From assembly GCA_963753115.1 (NCBI GenBank), contig CAVWBB010000002.1, forward strand, positions 1-64,000: a stretch of DNA of 64,000 nt. Reading direction: 5' to 3'. Source of the stretch: Bog-473 sp963753115 (GTDB taxonomy: Bacteria > Actinomycetota > Acidimicrobiia > Acidimicrobiales > RAAP-2). This document shows positions 57,761 through 64,000 of this stretch, piece after piece. Both the position numbers and the translations under genes were made by a program. The notes beneath the pieces were generated by a model. The model saw nothing but the letters and a program-made list of their open reading frames with translations. It was not told where the DNA came from and did not search any database. Position 1 is the stretch's first letter, and each line of letters starts with the position of its first letter.

Positions 57761-59152
57761 ATGCCGCCTCGCCGTCGCACCGCGACCTCCAATTTCGGCG
57801 TCGGGCGCCGCGAGTCGCACGTGGCGGACGCCTTCTACGCCCGCTTCGAAGCGCCGGAGCTGAGCGCCGACGAGCACGTCAACCCGCACGAGCCCGGCGT
57901 CTGGTGTCTCTGTGGCGATGCCCGTCACATGGACGCGGTGGCCGACGACTCGGTTGCCCTCGTCGTGACCTCGCCCCCCTACTTCGCCGGGAAGCAGTAC
58001 GAAGAGGAGCTCGACCGCGAAGGGGTCCCGGGTTCGTACATCGAGTACCTGGCGCTGCTACGGGACGTGTTCGCCGAGTGCAAGCGCGTGCTCGAGCCGG
58101 GCGGCCGCATCGCCGTCAACGTGGCCAACCTCGGCCGCAAGCCGTACCGCAGCCTGGCTGCCGACGTCATGGCCATTCTGCAGGACGACCTCCACCTCCT
58201 GCCCCGGGGCGAGATCGTGTGGCAGAAAGGCGAAGGGGCGAGTGGCTCCTGCGCCTGGGGCTCGTTCCGCTCGGCGGCCAACCCGGTGCTGCGCGACGTG
58301 ACCGAGCGCGTCATCGTCGCCAGCAAGGGCCGGTTCGGCCGGGCGCGCAGTCCCAAGGAGCGTCGCAAGGACGGGCTGCCGAACGAGAGCAGCGTCGGGG
58401 CGGACGACTTCATGGCGCTGACGCTCGACGTGTGGGACATCCCACCCGAGAGCGCGGTGCGGGTGCGGCACCCCGCGCCGTTCCCGGTCGAGCTGCCCCA
58501 GCGCCTCGTGGAGCTCTACACCTATCGAGGCGATCTCGTGGTCGACCCCTTCGCCGGTTCCGGCTCCACGCTGGTGGCGGCGCTGCGGAGCGGGCGCGAC
58601 GCCGTCGGGTACGACCTGGACCCCGACTACGTCGAGCTCTCCCGCGGCCGCCTGGCGGACGAGGCGCCCACGGCTGGCGGGTCCGCCCCCGCCGACGGGA
58701 CCTCCGCCGCCACCCTGGCCCGGGCGGCGCTCGAGGCCGCCGGGTTCGCCGACGTGCGGGCCAACCGCCGGCTGCGCGGCCTGGGCCTGGCCGTCGACTT
58801 CACGGGCACCGATGCGGCGGGCCGCACGTGGTACTTCGACGTCGCCGGCCCGAATTCGGCCTACCGGGGCGGCATGGCCCGCTCCGAGACGGTCTGGCGG
58901 GCCCTCGGCCGGGCCCACGTCATGGCCGCCACCGATCACGCACCGTTCGTCGTCCTCACGACCCAGCTCCCCCGCGCCGGCACGGAGGCGGACCGCGCCC
59001 TGCGGGCGCCGGGGCCCGGAGGGATCTTCGACGCGGTGGACCTCCTGTCCCCCGCCGCCCGCAAGCGGCTCGCCGCCTACGCCGGAGGGCGTTGCGGGTC
59101 GCCCCGCGTCGGGTTCTGGTCGTCCGCCGACGTGGCGCCGGGCGCCGTCTGA
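57761..59152 (+). CDS. Orphan DNA (cytosine-N4 or adenine-N6) methyltransferase with extra C-terminal domain
   Basis: DNA-modifying enzyme of 463 residues. Motif IV is V-T-S-P-P-Y-F-A-G-K near 69-78 and motif I follows it as D-P-F-A-G-S-G-S-T-L-V near 260. This beta-class order (IV before I) is shared by many N4C/N6A methylases. Residues of about 310-460 form an additional alpha/beta domain with L-A-V-D-F-T-G-T-D and W-Y-F-D-V-A-G. It is arranged like a PD-(D/E)xK nuclease core, but the catalytic Lys position reads Gly. No restriction endonuclease gene is adjacent, so it is either an orphan regulator-type methylase or part of a divergent system. ATG 57761. Confidence 0.88.
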   Translation: MPPRRRTATSNFGVGRRESHVADAFYARFEAPELSADEHVNPHEPGVWCLCGDARHMDAVADDSVALVVTSPPYFAGKQYEEELDREGVPGSYIEYLALLRDVFAECKRVLEPGGRIAVNVANLGRKPYRSLAADVMAILQDDLHLLPRGEIVWQKGEGASGSCAWGSFRSAANPVLRDVTERVIVASKGRFGRARSPKERRKDGLPNESSVGADDFMALTLDVWDIPPESAVRVRHPAPFPVELPQRLVELYTYRGDLVVDPFAGSGSTLVAALRSGRDAVGYDLDPDYVELSRGRLADEAPTAGGSAPADGTSAATLARAALEAAGFADVRANRRLRGLGLAVDFTGTDAAGRTWYFDVAGPNSAYRGGMARSETVWRALGRAHVMAATDHAPFVVLTTQLPRAGTEADRALRAPGPGGIFDAVDLLSPAARKRLAAYAGGRCGSPRVGFWSSADVAPGAV

Positions 59153-59167
59153 CCGTGGCGGTCTGAC

Positions 59168-59482
59168 GTGGGCACCGTCGTCGCCTGCGCGGTCGTGCGC
59201 GAGGACCCGCCGCGCGTGTTCGTCGCCGAAGACCTCGAGACGCTGAACTGGGTCCTGGCCTGCCAGCTGGTGGCCACGACGCCCGGACGCGAGCTCCCTC
59301 CCGGCGAACGCGCCGCATTGCGCCAGGCCCTGCGCGAGGAACGGTGGGGCGACGCCGTCTTCGCCTTCATCGCCCGCACGGGGACGGCGGTGGACGTGTA
59401 CGAGAGCACCGAGCTGCACGCCCCTCCGGAGGCCGCCGTGGGACCCCTGGAGCTGCAGCTCACACCCCTCTTCGCCGACTAG
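59168..59482 (+). CDS. Hypothetical protein following the methyltransferase
   Basis: A 104-residue soluble protein (GTG 59168), 15 bases after the methyltransferase stop and so probably in its operon. It reads V-V-A-C-A-V-V-R-E-D-P-P-R-V-F-V-A-E-D-L, then a helical stretch (L-N-W-V-L-A-C-Q-L-V-A), and an acidic C-terminus. I do not recognise a family. It is a candidate accessory factor for the methyltransferase. Confidence 0.55.
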   Translation: MGTVVACAVVREDPPRVFVAEDLETLNWVLACQLVATTPGRELPPGERAALRQALREERWGDAVFAFIARTGTAVDVYESTELHAPPEAAVGPLELQLTPLFAD

Positions 59483-59492
59483 GCGCGCCCGG

Positions 59493-60959
59493 CTAGCCCA
59501 GCCGCTGCGCGTTCAGTGCGGTGACGAAGGCACGCTGGGCGTTCACCAGGTTGTTGATGGCCTGCTCCGCTTGCTCGCGGTTGGCCGTGTTGCGGTAGTC
59601 GGCCGGCGTGGGCCCGGCGTCGGCGAGGTCCCCGGTCACCTGCTCCGCGTGCTCCGCGGCCACCGTCAACTGGTTGATCAGGTCCTGGCTCACCCCGGCG
59701 CTGTTGGCGGCTTCGATGGCGCTCACGAAGTCACCGAGCTGCTTCGAGATCACACTGTCTGCCTGCTCGAGGCACGCGACGTCCCCGCAGTTCCTCGCCG
59801 TCGTGGAGAACTGGTCGAGGTTCGTGACCAAGTGGTTGTTGACCTGCACCAGATTCTCGTGATTGCCGGCCGCGACGTCGAGCACCGAGAGGCCGATTGC
59901 GGCGGCGAGACCGAGGACGACGGTGACCAGCAGGAGGCGCTTCGCCCCCATGCTCAGGACCAGCATCCAGGGCTGCGGTGGCGGTGGCGGTGGCGTGGGT
60001 GGCGGGGCCGGGGGTGGCGGCGGCGATGGGGGTGGCGGGGCGGCCGTCGGCGCGCCGACGTGAGAACCCATCGTGTTGTCCGCCGGGACGAGAGCCGGCG
60101 TCGGGAGGACGACATCGCCGAAGAGCTCCCCGGGGTAGGTCGGCACCAGGAGGTAGAAGTAACCGATGAGCCGGATCTCGTAGCGGATGAAGGCTTGCGC
60201 GGCTCCGTGCACCGACTTCGGGAGCCATCCCGTGATGAGCACGACGAACCACATGAAGAAGAGCACGATGTAGAGGCCGAGTCCGACGATCCGCGCCGCG
60301 ATGCTGGCGGGGATCACGAGGACCACACGAAAGAGCACGGCGGCACGGTGCATGTTCGTCGCCGGTGGTACGGCGAGGTTGGCGTGATAGTCCGGCACCT
60401 CTTCCGTGCTGAACGGGGGGAAGCGATCCGTGAGGAGGAACTGATACGCCTCGAGACGGAGTGTCAGTCGCAAGACCACCGTCACGATGGACCGCACGAA
60501 GGTCGGAACACGTCCCGTCACGAGCGCGGCAAACCACCCGAGCACCACGCACACCGCCGCGGCGATGCTGACGAAGAGGACGACCACCGCCAAGGGGAAG
60601 GAGAGGATCCCCCGGATCAACACGGTCCATCGGCGTTGCTTGGCCCGCTCGGGCAGGATCGTCAGGAGCGGGAGCGGCTCGACGGGTGGGGTCACCCCTG
60701 GGTAGGGCGCTCGTGGTGGCGGTGGTGCGGGTGGCGCTGGCGGCGCTGGTGCCGCGGCGCCCTGCCATGGCGCCGTCGTCGTCGGAACGGGGTCGGCGCC
60801 TGGTGCGGCCGGCGCTGCCGACGGCTGCGGGGGTGGCAGGAACCGCGATGGAGGCGGTGGCACGGGCGATGCGGGGGGCGGCACGGACGATGCGGGGGGT
60901 GACCCATCGCCTCCGCCCGGGCCATCTTCGGAGGCCGTCGGGCCCTCGTCCTCGCTCAT
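59493..60959 (-). CDS. DUF4389 membrane protein with proline-rich tails
   Basis: A 488-residue membrane protein. Residues 1-100 are a Pro/Ala/Ser-rich cytoplasmic tail. Two DUF4389-type units follow, each a helix pair with the W-F-A-A-L-V-T-G or W-F-V-V-L-I-T-G-W-L-P motif and an R-x-x-x-R-L-x-x-Y amphipathic segment (near 150-180 and 235-265). A second proline-rich linker precedes one more transmembrane helix and a helical outside domain of about 110 residues. Function unknown. The ATG overlaps the stop of the small upstream gene (ATGA), so the two form an operon. Confidence 0.82.
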   Translation of the reverse strand: MSEDEGPTASEDGPGGGDGSPPASSVPPPASPVPPPPSRFLPPPQPSAAPAAPGADPVPTTTAPWQGAAAPAPPAPPAPPPPRAPYPGVTPPVEPLPLLTILPERAKQRRWTVLIRGILSFPLAVVVLFVSIAAAVCVVLGWFAALVTGRVPTFVRSIVTVVLRLTLRLEAYQFLLTDRFPPFSTEEVPDYHANLAVPPATNMHRAAVLFRVVLVIPASIAARIVGLGLYIVLFFMWFVVLITGWLPKSVHGAAQAFIRYEIRLIGYFYLLVPTYPGELFGDVVLPTPALVPADNTMGSHVGAPTAAPPPPSPPPPPAPPPTPPPPPPQPWMLVLSMGAKRLLLVTVVLGLAAAIGLSVLDVAAGNHENLVQVNNHLVTNLDQFSTTARNCGDVACLEQADSVISKQLGDFVSAIEAANSAGVSQDLINQLTVAAEHAEQVTGDLADAGPTPADYRNTANREQAEQAINNLVNAQRAFVTALNAQRLG

Positions 60960-61270
60960 GGCGCAACCTCTCTCATCGACCCACCCATGAAGACGAGGAA
61001 CGGCGATCGGTCAAGCACCGTTGTCGTCCAGCCGGACACCACCTCAACCGTGAGGTTGCCTCCCCAAAGTGGTTCGAGAAGAGGTACCGGAACGATACCG
61101 TCACGTGGTCGTGGCCCCGGGGGACCGCGAAGACGTGGTCGCCCCACGTGAGGACCGACGTGGTGTCGTCAATGGTGACGTTGGTCTTGAACAACAGGAG
61201 CAAAATTGCCGACGGGAAGAGCTTCGTCCGGACCAGGATGCCCGTGGTGAATTCGATTGCACTCGTGACA
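60956..61270 (-). CDS. Small conserved actinobacterial protein, frameshifted
   Basis: Coding-like sequence on the minus strand reads I-L-V-R-T-K-L-F-P-S-A-I-L-L-L-L-F-K-T-N-V-T, then T-W-G-D-H-V-F-A-V-P-R-G-H-D-H-V, a beta-rich pattern. After a one-base shift near 61055-61065 it ends L-T-V-E-V-V-S-G-W-T-T-T-V-L, and F-L-V-F-M-G-G-S-M-R-E-V-A-P with a stop at 60956. The family resembles short actinobacterial proteins of unknown role with one hydrophobic segment and a beta sandwich. No clear start codon; the 61270 edge is approximate. It is coupled to the DUF4389 gene. Confidence 0.5.
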
Positions 61271-61426
61271 ACGGACCCTTGCTCGCGGTCCGGTGGCTTG
61301 CGGTTCGTGGCCGCGTCCGGACGGGCGCACCCGAGGAGCCTGCGAGAGAGCGCCGGTAACCCCGTCTGCCCTGGGCCAGCGTGGACGGTTGCGAACCGAG
61401 CGCCCCGCGGGTGGGAGGATGCGTCC

Positions 61427-62627
61427 GTGCCGAGCGACCGGACCACGGTGACAGAACTCGGAACCGGCCTCGGCATGCTTGGGCTGGACGGGATTGACGC
61501 GGCCGTGCGGTCACGCACGGCCGTGATGCACAGCCTGTCGCCTGAGATGTGGGATCTCCTCGACCGCCTGCGCGTCGGCGGCGCCTACGACGCCGAGTTC
61601 CACGCGGCCTGGGCGAACGGGCAGGCGTTCCTGACGGCCACCGACGGCCTGCGCGGGCGCCTCCCCCAGGTTGTCGAGTGGAAGGGCACCGGACGTGCAC
61701 CCGGCGACGAGGTGGCGCCAATCGACCTGCGGGTCGACCATGTGTATCTCGTCAGCTGCAAGTACCTCTCGAAGATCCTCTTCAACGTCTCGCCGGCCAG
61801 CATCTTCGATGCACTCCTCTTCGGCGGGCCGGGGCGGGGTGGACGCGTGCAGCACGCGAGGACCCCTCCGCGGCGGCGACTGGTACGCCGAGGTGGCGCC
61901 GGGCGAGTACCAGGCCCTCTATGAGGCCGTCCGTCTCGCCGCCCGGGGAGCCGCCAGCGCGCCGCCCTCCGCGGTGCCCCTCGCGCCAACCCGGCTCGAG
62001 CATCCTGGCCGGCCACCCACCGCCATGATGCTGCCGGGCCTCGACGCCGCGACGGCGCCCCCCGCCGATCCCGGGCGGCGGGGCAACGCGGCGGCGACGC
62101 CGGTGCTGCTGCACGATCTGCCGCCCCGTGCCGTGGACCTCACGGTCCCGCAACGCGAGGCACTGGGGCTCTGGCTGCGTCCCGGCTGGCCCGCGGACGC
62201 CAAGGACCGCTATGCCGCGCTGTCGGGCGCCGTGGCGCGGGCGTCGGCCCGCCGCTGGGAGGCCGCCATGGAGGATCGTGGAGGGACAGGCGAAGGCATG
62301 GTCTGGCGCCTCCTGCGCATCGGCAGTGCGCCGTACTTCGTGTTGGGCTCCTCGGCGGACCGCTCCCTGCGGCTCCGGATCGCCACGTCGTGGGACTGGC
62401 GTCAGCAGTTCCAGTTGCTCTCCGTCTCGATGGAGGGCCAGCAGGGCGGGCAGCCCCGGGTGGGCTGGGAGGCCATCGTGCGCGACCGGGTCTCCCGTGA
62501 GGTGCACCCGGTGGCGGGACACATCGAGGTGCGCTGGAGCCACGGCCGTTTCGGAGGGCTGCCCGAGGCCAAGGGCTACCTCGACACACCACACCACCTC
62601 GTCCCGGGGTACTTCTCCCTCCGATGA
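61427..62627 (+). CDS. Unrecognised conserved-looking protein of about 400 residues, frameshifted
   Basis: GTG 61427 with GGGAGGA upstream opens M-P-S-D-R-T-T-V-T-E-L-G-T-G. The N-terminal half includes P-I-D-L-R-V-D-H-V-Y-L-V-S-C-K-Y-L-S-K. Near 61850-61870 the frame moves by one base and continues G-G-D-W-Y-A-E-V-A-P-G-E-Y-Q-A-L-Y to the end at 62627 (P-H-H-L-V-P-G-Y-F-S-L-R). The D-(x)n-S-C-K pattern faintly recalls nuclease cores, but I cannot claim it. Its stop overlaps the acetyltransferase ATG. Possible genome-defence or DNA-processing role is only a guess. Confidence 0.55.
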
Positions 62628-63208
62628 GCTTCAACCCTGGGTCCTTCGCTCCCCCGCTGCGCGTCCCCGACCTCACCTGCGCGCCGGTCGTGCTCCGGCC
62701 CTACGTGGTCTCCGACCTCTCGCTGGTCCGCCTGGCCGCGGCCGATGCGCTCATCCCCTCCATCTCGTCGGTGCCGAGGACCTACACGCAGGACTCGGGC
62801 CTGGCCTTCATCGCACGCCAGCACGCGCGCGCGGCCGAGGGCGACGGCTTCTCCTTCGTGATCGCAACGGAAGACGACCCGGAGTCCGGCGTCGGGTCCA
62901 TCGGGCTGTGGCTGCAGGAGATCGACAGCGGGCGCGCCTCCATCGGGTACTGGCTCGTCCCCGGCGCCCGCGGCAAGCGCCTGGCCGCGCGTGCACTGCG
63001 CGCCGTCGTCTCGTTCGCCTTCGGCACACTTGAGATTCCGCGCCTGCACCTCTTCGTGGAGCCCTGGAACGTGGCGTCGGCCCGGACGGCCGAGGCCGCC
63101 GGGTTCCGCCGCGAGGCGACGCTGCGGGGTTGGGAGCGCATCGACGGGGTGCAGCGCGATGCGGACTGCTTCGCGCTCCTGCACGCCGAGTGGGCCGAGC
63201 CGGGCTGA
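62624..63208 (+). CDS. GNAT acetyltransferase, RimJ/RimL type
   Basis: A 194-residue N-acetyltransferase of the ribosomal-protein-alanine acetyltransferase type. The core strand I-G-Y-W-L-V-P-G-A-R-G-K-R-L-A-A-R-A-L carries the acetyl-CoA loop near residues 108-126. L-F-V-E-P-W-N-V-A-S-A-R-T-A-E-A-A-G-F is the diagnostic RimL segment near 146-164. It starts at ATG 62624, overlapping the previous stop by 4 bases. Substrates of such proteins include protein N-termini and amino-acid-like metabolites. Confidence 0.9.
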   Translation: MSFNPGSFAPPLRVPDLTCAPVVLRPYVVSDLSLVRLAAADALIPSISSVPRTYTQDSGLAFIARQHARAAEGDGFSFVIATEDDPESGVGSIGLWLQEIDSGRASIGYWLVPGARGKRLAARALRAVVSFAFGTLEIPRLHLFVEPWNVASARTAEAAGFRREATLRGWERIDGVQRDADCFALLHAEWAEPG

Positions 63209-63245
63209 CGGGGCATCCCCTCGCACCCTCTGCGAGACTGCCCGG

Positions 63246-63647
63246 GTGTTCAGGCGCGATCACCAGGACGAGGCGATCGCCCAACGGATCGACCATCTCA
63301 TGGCAGCCGTCTTTGTGCCCGACGACGGCGAGCGCCTGGAGGCATTGACCCGGCACGTGGCGCCAGACTTCGTCTACGTCGGCCCGGATGCCGTGTTCGA
63401 AGGCGCCCAAGGGCCTCAGCGATGCATTCACCAGGTATCGCAACGAAGGCTGGTGGCAGACCGGCCTCGGCGCACGAGCCCGGTCGACCTCCACCACGGC
63501 TACTTCCGCTACACCTGGGAACGGGTGGAGCGTGGTGCGACCGTCATGGAGGGCTGGAGCTTCGGCTGCCTGGACGACACCGGCGCCATCTGCCGAGTGG
63601 TGGCGTTCGAGGGATTGGTGCCCGGGCAGCTCGACGGCCGATCATGA
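63246..63647 (+). CDS. SnoaL-like (NTF2-fold) protein, frameshifted
   Basis: GTG 63246 opens a cone-shaped NTF2-like protein: I-D-H-L-M-A-A-V-F-V-P-D-D-G-E-R-L-E-A-L. The middle must switch frame (G-L-S-D-A-F-T-R-Y-R-N-E-G near 63413-63455) and then return to read D-L-H-H-G-Y-F-R-Y-T-W-E-R-V-E. The end is V-V-A-F-E-G-L-V-P-G. Two compensating single-base indels near 63412 and 63465-63475 fit. SnoaL folds are used by isomerases, cyclases and dehydratases of many small molecules; no specific substrate is suggested. Confidence 0.6.
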   Translation: MFRRDHQDEAIAQRIDHLMAAVFVPDDGERLEALTRHVAPDFVYVGPDAVFEGAQGPQRCIHQVSQRRLVADRPRRTSPVDLHHGYFRYTWERVERGATVMEGWSFGCLDDTGAICRVVAFEGLVPGQLDGRS

Positions 63648-63675
63648 GGGCTCGGGACAAGGGGAGGGAACGCTG

Positions 63676-64000
63676 ATGCTGGTGCTCGTCGAGGTCGACG
63701 ACCGGGTGGCCACGGTCACCTTGAACCGCCCGGAGGCTCGCAATGCGATCTCGGCCGAGCTGCACGGGCAGCTGGACGAGGCCATCACCAGCCTCGACGG
63801 GCGTGACGACGTGGGGTGCATGGTGCTCACGGGAGCAGACCCGGCCTTCTGCGCCGGCATGGATCTCAAGTCGCTGGCGACCGAGCTGCGCGCCGTGCAG
63901 AAGGAGCGGCAGCGGGGCCCGGCGCGGCGCTCCGGGATGATCCCGCCGCACGACACGCCGCTCATCGGCGCCATCAACGGCCCGACGGTGACCGGCGGGC
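63676..64000 (+). CDS. Enoyl-CoA hydratase/isomerase family protein, truncated by the window edge
   Basis: Crotonase-fold enzyme of fatty-acid or aromatic-acid CoA catabolism. ATG 63676 is preceded by GGGAGGGA. The visible 108 residues contain V-A-T-V-T-L-N-R-P-E-A-R-N-A-I-S near 11-26 and the oxyanion-hole strand A-F-C-A-G-M-D-L-K near 58-66. The second oxyanion segment G-A-I-N-G-P-T-V-T-G-G starts at the very end. The gene continues past base 64000. Confidence 0.88.
   Translation, partial: MLVLVEVDDRVATVTLNRPEARNAISAELHGQLDEAITSLDGRDDVGCMVLTGADPAFCAGMDLKSLATELRAVQKERQRGPARRSGMIPPHDTPLIGAINGPTVTGG

Overview
The window is high-GC DNA that reads like an actinobacterium, and I would guess Acidimicrobiia. 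The evidence is an Lsr2 protein, a DinB/mycothiol-type isomerase, a DUF2510-type YWDGQNWT motif, an F420-type luciferase-like oxidoreductase, two cytochrome P450s, a DUF779-aldehyde dehydrogenase pair and frequent GTG/TTG starts. The class-level placement is inference. I found no rRNA, tRNA, CRISPR array, transposase, integrase or replication origin.

Layout. 0.2-5.4 kb: amino-acid permease, then an aldehyde dehydrogenase / DUF779 / zinc alcohol dehydrogenase operon. 5.5-7.4 kb: two-gene ABC-2 exporter. 7.6-10 kb: Tat-exported phospholipase C-like phosphoesterase and a methyltransferase. 10-13.7 kb: OpuC-type osmoprotectant importer with its ATPase divergent from the permeases. 13.7-19.7 kb: minus-strand catabolic genes (SDR, reductase, P450, small dimeric barrel protein, PhyH dioxygenase) divergent from a zinc dehydrogenase. 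19.7-28 kb: secreted glycosidase-like protein, PIG-V-type mannosyltransferase, DinB-type protein, amidohydrolase and an HtrA-like protease. 28-30.7 kb: small, mostly frameshifted membrane and zinc-ribbon genes plus lsr2. 30.8-46.7 kb: a type IV pilus locus. It begins with a nested RNA-like fold, continues with prepilin-like proteins, one of them giant (about 1,830 residues) with Ig-like repeats, and then pilB, pilC, pilA, pilT and pilD. No secretin was seen, as expected for a monoderm. 46.9-52.2 kb: membrane protein, small hypotheticals, then P450 / TetR / F420-type oxidoreductase with a perfect palindromic operator candidate. 52.6-57.6 kb: NarL-type two-component pair, ABC1/UbiB kinase, PaaI thioesterase, Smr protein, acetyltransferase. 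57.7-64 kb: orphan DNA methyltransferase with an extra C-terminal domain, DUF4389 membrane protein, an unrecognised frameshifted gene, acetyltransferase, SnoaL-like protein and a truncated enoyl-CoA hydratase.

A window-wide feature is the large number of single-base frameshifts inside otherwise well-conserved genes (about twenty genes, densest at 28-46 kb). Two exact 453-bp repeats inside the giant prepilin act as an internal control. Just beyond the repeat one copy carries an extra G and an extra T relative to the other. I therefore treat most broken genes as probably intact in the organism and damaged by indel errors in a draft long-read-style assembly. Spans given for such genes join the reading frames.
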